Assembly: GCF_020740795.1 (NCBI RefSeq)
Contig: NC_067290.1
Location: forward strand, 21,399,001-21,463,000
Direction of reading: 5' to 3'
DNA from: Apus apus
Taxonomy: Eukaryota > Chordata > Aves > Apodiformes > Apodidae
DNA: 64,000 nt
Shown here piece after piece: positions 37,801 through 47,454 of this stretch (its first letter is position 1; each line of letters starts with the position of its first letter). The notes below the pieces were generated by a model that did not search any database, was not told where the DNA came from, and saw nothing but the letters and a program-made list of their open reading frames with translations. The translations under genes were made by a program, and so were the position numbers.

Positions 37801-39375
37801 TTGGTGAATTTGACATTGGACACCTGCAGAGAAAACCTTTGGCCTTTTCTCTCCTGTGGAAACACGTTTCTGACAGTTCCATCAATGGAGATTCTTAAAG
37901 CTTTTAGGTCTGTAAACCAGTGGTTAAGGAGCAGTAATAGCAAATACTCAAGTCATGTTCCCAGTCATGCAGATAGATACAGGTTTGTGTTAATGTTCTC
38001 TTCACTAACGTCTCTGTTTCCTTTGAACAGAAAGATATGATTGCCAATGAAATTGAAACAGTGAAGGAAAGCTTGTGTTCCAAAGTGAAAAATGTTGAAA
38101 AGCTGGCTGCCAAGGAGATCTGCTGTAAATACCTAGACAGGAGAGCAGGCCACTTGCTGGAGGAGGTTGCTGTTGATTTTGCTTCAGCCATCTGTCTGTG
38201 TCTGAGAAAGAAGCGTTCCACCGCAGCAGAGGTAGTGTCTTAAATACATGACCAGGGTTTTAGCCTTCTTGACAGCAGGGTCTGAAGCTGCAACATTCAT
38301 GCCTTGCTTATTTCTGAGAGGGTGACGTAGGATAATGTGTCTAAGCAGGGGAACAGGAATTAATCTGCATTCACGGATTTTATTGTTAAAAACAGGTGCT
38401 TGAAACTATGGAAATGGCTGAAAATAAACTAACAGAGCATTACCTCTGTGGAGGCAGCATTTCTGGATTCTCCATTAACACTCCCGAAGAAACTGATGAT
38501 GAGACAGTGAGCACGGAGGTGGCTCCTGCCGGGCAGAGGCGGGAGGGCAGGACGCAGCCGGCGGCCGCGAGCGGCACCAGCCCACGCGCGCTGCGGGCGG
38601 GACGCGTCTCGCCTGGCGAGTGCTGCGGACAGGTGTCCAGGGTCCCCTGCGAATCCGACGAGTCGAGCAGCTTTATATGGAATCCTTCAGAGAGATCTGC
38701 AGATGAGCTGTCCAGCAACAGCTCTCACGAGGCAGGGAACGTGGCAGCCTCTGAGCCGAAGATGAAGCAGGAAAAACCTGCGAATGGGCTCCAGGAGAGA
38801 AGTGCTGCCTGCACCAAAAGTGCCCACGCCTCGGAAGCAGCGGCTGCTGCGCAGAGCACCTTTCCAGAAAGGAATGCAGACCTGGACTCCTCGTGTTCTT
38901 CACAAGGTAAGTCTAGATAAGTCTGAAGAACGTTCAAACACGCGGTCGTCAAGCTGGTTTGGCAAACCTGCCCGTGCTCCTGCTGTGAGAACCAGTCTTT
39001 GTAAAAGTGCCCTGGTGTTATAAGTAGGGACAAACTACTGTCTTCTCCAGAATTGCTTAGATTCTTCATCCTACTTCTAAACACATTTCAGTAAATCTTT
39101 CATCATTGGCTATGATTTACCAATGAGTCCATGAAATATTTCCCTGGTTTTCTCTCTGATTTTTTTCCCAAGCCAGGTTTGTGAGGGTCTTTTTATATTT
39201 AAAATTGTGATTTATTCCTTAGATGGATCTTTTTCTCAATATTTTTTGTTTTTCAGCATTAAGCAGAGAGACATCTTGGAAAATAGAGATAAATGATCAA
39301 AAAAAGAAGCTCATGGAAAATATTTTGCTGTATGAAGAAGACAAATTAAACAGTTCTGAACTTTTTGAATCATAA
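28505..39375 (+). CDS. IRAK2: IRAK2, interleukin-1 receptor-associated kinase-like 2 (pseudokinase)
   Basis: Thirteen exons give about 731 aa (human 625): 28505-28667, 29586-29765, 31917-32087, 32688-32794, 34207-34401, 34837-34901, 35226-35340, 35706-35815, 36169-36364, 36945-37007, 38031-38231, 38396-38906, 39257-39375. Frames join throughout; intron 5 uses a GC donor. IRAK2 joins the Myddosome and carries TLR/IL-1 receptor signals to TRAF6. The death domain is at about residues 25-115 (PAWVLEDFCQKMD, WWWGVRLATVQQLLDLL). The kinase-like domain keeps the ATP lysine (K268 in VYVIKRLKE). It has HGN (364-366) for HRD and lacks DFG (GHSG at 383-386), so it is a pseudokinase as in human. The tail has TRAF6-type motifs PEETDD (552-557) and PCESDE, and the conserved KKKLMENILLYEED end. 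The start could be 28505 or the in-frame ATG at 28529. Exon 12 is longer and more GC-rich than in human, which explains most of the extra length. Confidence 0.93.
30787..30812. repeat. (TTTA)n microsatellite
   Basis: Six and a half copies of TTTA in IRAK2 intron 2. Confidence 0.95.
31236..31249. repeat. Short (TG)n microsatellite
   Basis: About six to seven TG dinucleotides in IRAK2 intron 2. Confidence 0.85.
33265..33420 (-). mobile_element. Decayed CR1 LINE fragment, minus strand
   Basis: Read on the minus strand, this gives a diverged copy of a CR1 3'-region block: a GGAAAACTTCT...CAGTGAGAAGGTTAAGC stretch, then CACTGGAACAGG, and GAGGTGATGGAACCTCCAGC near the low-coordinate end. In typical CR1 copies these correspond to the run from the 'attaggaaaa' block to 'gaacaggctgcccagggaggt' and 'tccctggaggt'. 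It lies in IRAK2 intron 4. Both ends are uncertain and the usual terminal repeat is missing. Confidence 0.6.
34402..34836 (+). other. Non-canonical GC-AG intron (IRAK2 intron 5)
   Basis: The exon 5 sequence AAG GAG is followed by GCAAGT, and exon 6 begins after TTTCAG with GTG GAG TGC in phase 0. The protein then reads ...VIKRLKE-VECTSPDSTQRFF, matching human ...FKKLRE-TACSSPGSIERFF without gap. AG|GCAAGT is the usual context of the rare GC-AG class. The only nearby GT (34,407) would break the frame. Confidence 0.85.
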
Positions 39376-42124
39376 ATTGGATGGACTTCTCAGCAGTGGC
39401 CAGCTCAGAAGAAGAAATTAGGACTTTCTCTCCTTTAGAAAGACAGTACAAGTGCCTTTCATGTAAGGTGAAGTAGCAGATCCGGATCAGAAACGTGAGC
39501 CCTGACTGAAGGAAGCAAAAGTGATCCCACTGGGAAGAAACAGAAAACATCATTTCTGAAGCAGATTGAAGCACAGTGCTGCTCTGCAGCCAGAAATGCC
39601 TTATTCCTCTCAATCTGCAGTGCAAAAAGCTACGCAGACACAAACAGCTGCCAAAATAGTTTATGATCCTTTTCCAAAGAGCAACTACACATGATGTATG
39701 TCTTGGAAACCACAGTCCAGAAGTTGTGGGGCAAGTGATCAGCAGCCAGTGAGCAATACCCTTTGTTGTCATCCTGCTGGGTACCAGCAGGCAGAAATCT
39801 TCAGAGGTTGGAGCAGGGCTCAGGTTTCAAATTCATCTGTCCCATACTGTGTAATCTTGGCCTACGTACTGAGACCCACCACATTGCCAGGGAGGGGAAT
39901 TGGTATGGAAGTTCTCAGATGTGTTCCACGTGACTCAGTCTCCATTTGAATTGCACTGGAATAGCTGTAAGTGAAGAATTTAAGCTGTGTTAGTCTAGGA
40001 GCTGCTCTACTACGTACCTACACGTGACACTGTTCAAAGTCCAGCCTTCAAGTTTCACTGTCAGGGGCTGAGACAGTGTTTGATACTTCCTAAAAGCATT
40101 TTTGGAAGGTGATTTTTTCCTAAGTGTCCTTTACATGTTGTTAAGGTTTCTCATTGAATTTCACGTGGTAACTTGTAAATCTTGGACTAGAGACAAGGCT
40201 TTAATTTAAAATATCTTTAATTTTCGTTATATGTCACTTGAAATTAGTTTTATTTATTTTGGCAATGGGGGAAAGAACTGGTGAGAGAGGAGCTCATACG
40301 TGGGCCTGTTCTGGTGCCACACTCACCACATGCTCTTAGAGGAGTCATAGTGCCTGTTTTAATCTTAACTTGGCAAATCTATACATTACTATTTACTAAT
40401 ACCTTTGTGAATAAAAAAACCCGAAAAAAACCCTTCCTTTATAGACTGCTTTTTCGTGATTTATGGCACATAAAAATGTCTCTCAATCCAGCCTATTTAG
40501 GCAAGTTTGTGTTGGTAGGGAAGCAGCTCAAGGTCTGTTTGCACACACTTGTTCCTTAGTAATTTTTAATACAAACATGTTTTTCAGTCTTCATTCACTG
40601 TTAAATAGCTGATTTTTTCCTCTTGAGGTGTCCCTAGAGAAAAATTTCACTCTAAAATTATTAATTACAGGGATTACTGATTTAAAATTGACCTTTATTG
40701 CTGTTTAGATGCATATAGTATTCTAGTAGTATAGTATTATAGTATTCTTTATCCTTAAGACACTGTAGCTCTTTGTCAAGCATGAAGGACAACTCTGCTT
40801 TTTTTTTTTTCCCATGAACACTAGAACAAGGTCACAGAATATAAATTTTTAAAAAATATAGTTGTTACAGAACTGTAGAACTGTGCAAGTAAAACTAATT
40901 TGGAGACCAGTACCTCCCAAAGGTGGTGATAAAACCCAGAGGCTGAATATGATCCTGTGTGGTTGGTGAATGGTAAGAATTAGCAATTAATTGGCACATT
41001 ATTCTGTGTTTTCTTGTACATTAAGTTTTAGTAATGTGAATAACTAGAAACATGTAGTATCACATCTACTAGCGAAACTAAGAAGGCATCTGAATGTGCA
41101 GAGCCTGCAGAAAGCTGCATTACACAGTGTTCAAGGCTCCTAATTGCTGTGTAACAAACCAGCCAGTGTTTCTGTAACCATTGTCTGCAGCTTATGTCTC
41201 TGTCCATTGTACAAAACCAGTTTTGTATCTAAAATGGGTGAAATGTTCTCGGTCTATTTCTTACTTCAGGAATTGTCCTGGTTTTGTAAAGCCCAGCCTA
41301 GTGATGAACCATTACAGGAAAAGGAGAAAAAGACAAACATTAGGTCATTCTTTAGATTGGGGAACTGTTACAGTTGAAGTGACTGGCTATTTTTCACTTC
41401 CCTAATCTATAAAGAATTAAACATTTAAATTCATTATGAAATACTAGCTGCTCATTTTGAGGGACCTGGACTGTGATGTGATGTTACTAGCTGGTTTTTT
41501 GCTTGCATAGGAACTGGGTTGATTATAGCTTAATTAGTCACCTTATTTCAGTTTCACAATTGCATCCTCATGTCAAATTAGTGGAAGAAGACAGCTTTGC
41601 TTTTCCTAAGTTTTTTTGAAAACCAAAATAATGCTGCATCCTCAGTTGGGGATGGATTGCAGCTGCAGATAAGTCCTGTGGTGGCTGCATTTGCCTTTTC
41701 CCAAGGTGATCTTTAATAAATAAATACATAAATAAATTGTTATATTAAATTATTAGTAAGAATGAACCACAGTGTAATCACAGCAACAGTCCAGATGCCC
41801 TTGTTTTTTAAAACTTATGTCAATATGGGGAAAAAGAAGAATTTTAGGAATTTTTCAGTGATTGCTGCTGGTGCAGTTCACTGCTGCCAGCCCAAGTATC
41901 TGTGTGCCAGCTAGTTCTGATAATCATGCAACTTACTGTTCTTGAAAGTCTTTTACTGACATTTTTTATGGATGTGGTTCTGTATCCAAGCAAGTTAACT
42001 GGAGAACTCACTCCTCTGTTTTTCTTTGTCTTTTTTTTTTTTTTTTTTTTTTTAAACTGGAAGAGATATTAGATGGTTTCCTTGATAAGATCCATATTGA
42101 CAAATGGATCAATTTGTCAATAAA
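39376..42124 (+). other. IRAK2 3' UTR
   Basis: AT-rich noncoding sequence after the IRAK2 stop. Plus-strand AATAAA signals occur at 40,410-40,415, in a run near 41,715-41,736 and at 42,119-42,124. The last sits at the right arm of a hairpin and is followed by T/G-rich sequence, so it could be the distal end. Poly-T tract at about 42,030-42,053. TATDN2, which lies here in human, is not seen. Confidence 0.5.
42095..42122. terminator. Inverted repeat overlapping distal IRAK2 poly(A) signal
   Basis: Perfect 11-bp arms (TATTGACAAAT / ATTTGTCAATA) around a 6-base loop. The right arm runs into AATAAA at 42,119-42,124. It could fold in either strand's RNA, and it lies between the ends of the two convergent genes. 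A role in 3' end formation is inferred. Confidence 0.4.
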
Positions 42125-42263
42125 GCAATGAAGCTAATTTGGCAGCTGAAAGTTGAGTCCTTGTCAATGTAGTTTGTGTAATTTTTTACATGAACTATCT
42201 AGTTTGAGCTCCTCTTAAGCAAATAAAAAACAGCTCACAAATAACTGTAGTTTCAGCATAATC

Positions 42264-42269
42264 TTTATT
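42264..42269 (-). terminator. GHRL poly(A) signal candidate
   Basis: TTTATT on the plus strand reads AATAAA on the minus strand, about 343 bp past the ghrelin stop codon. A second AATAAA on the minus strand lies near 42,367. The short GHRL 3' UTR would end within about 150 bp of the last IRAK2 signal. Confidence 0.5.
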
Positions 42270-42611
42270 TTCTATGGCAGATGTGTATAGAAGTGTAAGA
42301 AGAGGTTTCCACCAGTTTTAGAAAGAATTTGTATAGCCTTCAAGCATGTCATTTAGGATAATAATTTTATTTACTAAGGAAAAGAGGTGAAATAAGAGAA
42401 TAAGCCTGCATGTCAGCCTGTGATTCACCTTGCCCTTGATTATTTTTGGCTTTAGGTCTTGTATTCTTCCTTAAAAGATAAGCTAGTCCAAGTCTGTTGG
42501 CTTCCTGTAGTTCTTTCTTCTTTAGAGTTGTGAAATCAGTAGTAATTTCATTTTAAAGTAAAATTAAAAAAAAAAATCCGGCCATTTAGTGCTGCCTTTG
42601 TCCCTCTTGCC

Positions 42612-44660
42612 TCAGTTTTTCATCTGAGTTTCTAAAAAGGCAAAAGAGAAAAATTAATTTTGATAGTTTTAATATTTTTCTGAAGGTGCTGTTTAGATCA
42701 CCTCGCAGTTCCACAGCTGAAGGCGGAAGATCAGGTGGCTTTGACATGGCCCCACTCCAGGTGGGCAGGAGGCTCCCTGGCTCTGCACTGGCCGGGGCAG
42801 CATCCCTTGGGAAGGAACTTGGGAAACAGAGAGGAAGTCTGGGGAGCCTGAGGAGCAGACTGAGAGCAGAAGTGTGAGGCAGCTTGTAGCTGGATTGCGT
42901 GACGTGGATATCCAGGCTGACATAAAGATCACAGCACAAGATCCATCAAGCTCAGCTCCAGGTGGGTGAGGGCAGATCCTGAGTGCCAGCTGAGAAGGTA
43001 AATCCAGGTGGCACGTGCTGGGAGTTGCTCACTGGAGTTTTAGGTACCAGTGAATCTGCCAGAACTATCTTAGTTACACTCAGGCTTGTAGTACTTTTCA
43101 CCATGCAGATTGTGAAGGTCTTAGCTGAATGCTGGGATGTGAGGGCAAGGGGAAGATAGAGACTGGTGGTGCAAGGAGAGGAAGGAATCCTTCCCCTTCT
43201 GCCTGGGGTACCTTGCTGTGCCTCCTGAGAGTTCAACTGGCAGTTTCTGGACATCAGATATTTTAGTCGTTCTCTTAGTGGCAACTTAGTCCCAGTCACT
43301 TCTGAAATGCTGATCTGAATGTCTCACATTACAAATTAGATGACAAAAGTTGTTTGGTTTCTGGTGTTGGTGGTTTGTTTCTTATTTAATAAAACACAAC
43401 CCCCTGCTTTTCTGTCTTGGCTGCATTACCTTTAGCATTCCCTTCAAGTATGTCCCCTAGCATCTTCTCCAGAGCTTGTCCATACTCTTGGTACTCTTCC
43501 TCTGTTATCTTGACACCAATTTCAAAGGGAACATTAAACTATAAAAACATTAAAAGACAGAGTTTAACAGACAAGTTCTGGACAAGGACACTGCAAGTTA
43601 ATTTTATTCACATGAATGATGACAAGCATGAGGTATAAAAAGCTATTCCATCTGTTCACTTACTAGTGCCGAGACATGTAACAAAATCTGAGAAGCAGGG
43701 TGTGCAACTACTGCAAACCAAACTGCACAGCAGAGTGGAGGAAAGAAACCTTTACAAGCATCTCCATTATTGTATCTGAGTTCTGAAATGTAGGTGAATC
43801 CTAAATTGCAAACTGACCTGAATTACAGCAGCAAAGCCTAAATCATTTCATACCATCAGTGCTGGCAGTTCTCATGTGCCCTTTCCTATTTGTGTTTCAA
43901 GTTAAATAAGATTGTAACCAACCCCACCCCTTAACCTTGTATGTGAGCAAGAAGAATAAATACACACCTTAATTTCAATGCTGTTCCTGTCATCCTCTGC
44001 TCCCACTTCATCTGCATCCCAAAACCCCTCTGAGCCTCGGCGATGTAATTGTGCTGGGGGGTTTTTTGGACCCTTTTGTTGCTAGAAAGCAAGCAAAATA
44101 ACATCTATATGTTTTTTCCATAATCCAGTTAGTCTGTAGTGGGGGAATTAGAACCTATAATTAACACAGATGTAGCAAATTAGCTGAAGGCATCAGACAT
44201 GGTATGTGGATGTGTAAGTCTGTAAGAACTGAACTGCCACCACTGCATGCACTTACATAGCTCTTTGGTTCAAGGTTAATTAAATAACAAGTACCTTACA
44301 GTTAATTTCCGAAGAAGATGCCAACAAGTTATTTAAATTATGCTTTCTCTTCAGTTGTTATACAAGAGATACATATTCTCATAGCATGCACACAATGCTA
44401 ATGGTTTGTTACAGAAGTTCTCTGGAATAACTCCTTCCTCTTCCAGATACTGTGTCTTCTAAAAGCTTCTCTGAATGCTGTAAAGAATATTGGTTTGAAG
44501 GACTTACAGAGGAAGATAATCTTGAGAAGGTATTTTTCTGAATTTCTTTTACCTGCATTCTTTTATATTCAGGGCTTAAAAAACTAGAGCCAGCCAGAGT
44601 AGTTTCTGTCCAGAGGATGCTGAAAAGCATCATTCCCAGCAGAGTAATTCTGAGAAACAT
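42612..44660 (-). CDS. GHRL: GHRL, ghrelin/obestatin prepropeptide
   Basis: Four coding exons on the minus strand give 116 aa: 44660-44553, 44081-43968, 43538-43430, 42631-42612. All introns are GT-AG. Ghrelin is a gut hormone acting on the receptor GHSR; GOAT (MBOAT4) acylates its Ser3. Residues 1-23 are the signal peptide (MFLRITLLGMMLFSILWTET...). The mature peptide starts GSSFLSPEYKRMQ at residue 24, is 26 residues long to ...AQLH, and is followed by the dibasic RR cleavage site, the avian layout. Exon 3 encodes the obestatin region FNVPFEIGVKITEEEYQEYG. The last exon has only 20 coding bases (ETQMKN and stop). A good splice acceptor 30 bp before the ATG (GTGTTTTCAG ending at 44,691) suggests a separate noncoding first exon, as known in other vertebrates; I did not find it. 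Confidence 0.95.
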
Positions 44661-44691
44661 AGTTATCTTTCCAAAGGCAGGTTGTCAAGCC

Positions 44692-46709
44692 TGAAAACAC
44701 AGGTTGAAACATAAAACACATTTTACAGCCTCTACATTTAATTGAATCCAGATCCAATGAGAATCTTTCTGCTGAAATTCTAAAGATGGATGTATAAAAT
44801 GCACATCATTTGTATATGCTAAAGGTAAAAATATCCTGTCCAAAAGAGATTATTACTTACAGTGTTTTCTTCTATAACTAAGATAAAGGTCCTGGAGCAG
44901 ACACATTAGTGGAGAGGAATTACACAGGAAAACCAGCAAAAGCTGCAAATGCTGAGAAACTTTACCTGGTTAGTTCTGTGGCTTCACCAAACAGCTGCTT
45001 TCTGAAGCACTTTATATATCAAGTGGAGTATTTGTTCTGTGCTACAATATTCCTGGAAATGGAATCTGATAGGTATTCAAATTCCATGGAAACTTGGCCT
45101 ACTTGGAAGGTAACAAAATCAACAGAAAAAGTGTAAACTGCACAGATCTGTGGCTAGGCCTGTTGTGTGTATAATGGAGTTGTGAGGGGAATGAAGGGAG
45201 AGTTTCCTTTTTTCCTGTGGCATTAACATTGTTCCTTTTAAACATTAATCAATGGCTGTAATGTGTGTTTCTCAAGAAGGAAAAGCCCCAAACCCTTTTC
45301 CTGGTGCTGTGACCCTCTGTTGTGTCTTCTCTCCCAGGTTCTGGTTTAGCACATTTTATCTTCTGCTGGGAGACTGAAACTGCAAATAATACCTTGGAAA
45401 CCTTGCTTCCATTACTCTAAAACCAGAAGGTGAACAATTTCTTAACAATTCAGTGAAGATCAACAGCAGTGGCTGAGGGTCTGAAAAAATCCCAGTGGGA
45501 TTTTATATTTTTTTTTTTAAGTTGAGAGTAGGAGAAAATGATGTTGACCAAGTTGCTGTGATCAGAACTGTGTATCTCTTAATCTTTTATCAGTTGTAAT
45601 TGTTGGGCATGCTTTGATCATCACTGGAAACCATGGAGATACATTTCAGCTTAAGCATGAAGGGGCAACAGGCTGAGCTGGGCCTTGCTGTGGAGTAGAT
45701 TTGAATCATAAGTATTAAAACTAAAAATTTAAGGATAGCTTGTGACATGGTGAGCTGTGAAACCTAATATCCCTAACAGGCAAAAACTTGCCCTGTACTT
45801 AAGGAGTTGGTGCCCTTTTCCCTAGAATGAAGTGTGGTAAAACTAAGGAGTGAGGTTTCATTCTTGAGCCTTTTTGTTGGAGCTGATTTGTTTCCACTTC
45901 AAGTTTGTAGTTTGCACAGGCATTAAAGGGCAACCAGACCCCTCTGAGGTGGCAGGGTGCTGGGTACCAGGGAAGAACAAGTGGTAGTGCTGGGGACAAA
46001 AGGCTGCCTGTTCACCATGATAACAGCAGTTATCATCATCCTGGTAGAAACTCATAACAGCTTGACAGGAAATATTGCTTTGCTGTGCAATTTGAAATGG
46101 AACTGTTGGGAAGTAATGCTAATTTCTAGATGGGTTGATTAATTGCTTTGGGGTAAGGCTACAGTGCATTTAAACACAAACAGGAATGTTGCATACTCCT
46201 GTTGGTGTACAGAGAGATAATTCATGTGTGTGCTTCTGTGAGAGCAGCTGGGTTAGTGTTTGGTTAGTATAGATAACAATCATAGAACAAGGTTTGCCTT
46301 TCTAGAAAAGCAGCTGTATTATCTTGACTATGCTACACAAAGAGTGTGCCTGGGAACCACTGCCTTGGAGAAGGAGGAAGGTAGTGAAGTGTTCACTTGC
46401 TTCAGCACAGCTGAAGAATAAAGGAAAAATGTGACCTTTCAGTGAAGCACTTTCCCTCAGGTGAGAGAGGAAGAGTCCTTCATCCTGCAGCTGAGGGCAC
46501 ATGGAAACAGGGCTTGTTCCAGCCCAAGGTACTGGCCTGAAGTGCCATGGCTCATGAGTGCAACTGAGGGCAACATGGTGTCCCTTCTGACACCATCTCC
46601 TGTGAGGCTGTGGGGGACTGACACAACGTGGCAGGGGTGTGACTGGAGGCAGATGAGACAGTCTTGACAAGACTATTAATACAGCACACCAGCCTTTAAC
46701 CAAGAGGAC
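44692..46709 (-). other. GHRL upstream region; no coding exon recognised
   Basis: Noncoding between ghrelin and the SEC13 3' end. It should hold the ghrelin noncoding leader exon and promoter. No TATA box or second gene could be assigned with confidence, and the open frames here match nothing I know. Confidence 0.5.
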
Positions 46710-46715
46710 TTTATT
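46710..46715 (-). terminator. SEC13 poly(A) signal candidate
   Basis: TTTATT on the plus strand gives AATAAA on the minus strand, about 740 bp after the SEC13 stop. It would imply a 3' UTR of about 0.75 kb. Confidence 0.5.
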
Positions 46716-47454
46716 CTGTTGGTATCTCAACAAAACAAACCAACAAAAAAACAACCAAAACCAAACCTGAGGTACAGTACAGAATTGTGGCTTAAAAAAA
46801 ATATCTTTTGAGTTAAGATTTGATGTATTGATGTTGGTTAAATAACCAAGTTTGAGATTATTGTAAAGCAAAAGACATATGCATTCCACTACTCCTTTTA
46901 ATCCTCAGGACAGCACAGAGACTTCCACATATCCAAGCACATTATTTTTAGGAAGATCTAAGCACCACTTCACTACCACCAGAAGGGCTAGCTCACACAC
47001 TGTCATTTAGTGCCACAAACTGCACCAGCCCTTCTCCTCACCTGAAACAGTTCTGGCCTTGGAAGGGACAGAGGATTTGTCCCCTTGTACAAAGGGGTTC
47101 ACACCTCACCCCCAAGAGCTGCCTCCCCTTCCTAGGCAGGTGCTTGAAGTCTGCAGCACGTCCAACTCAGTTTGATCCCTAGGCTGGAAAAACAGGGCAC
47201 AACTTCTACAGTATCAAGGAGTAGTATAAGGCACAGTGCTTTGCTATGCTCTTTAAATTTAAAGGAATGTCAATTAAGGCTGATTATCAACATATTGTAG
47301 CCTTCCAGCAATGGTTATAGAGTGCTCATCAAATTAGGTAATTGTTTCCCATCTTCATGTTGAGTTTAGAAAAAAACAGTTCTCATCTGGTTCAAGAATC
47401 ATTGCAAATCAGGTACAGTGATCGCTTGCTGCAGCTGGAGCATCCCCTGGTGCC

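Noticed and set aside
39376-42611. TATDN2 expected by human synteny
   Set aside because: No TatD-type motif or exon seen on either strand.
43386-43430. Ghrelin ending by read-through of exon 3
   Set aside because: A good acceptor with the conserved ETQxKN end exists at 42,631 and gives the expected 116 aa.
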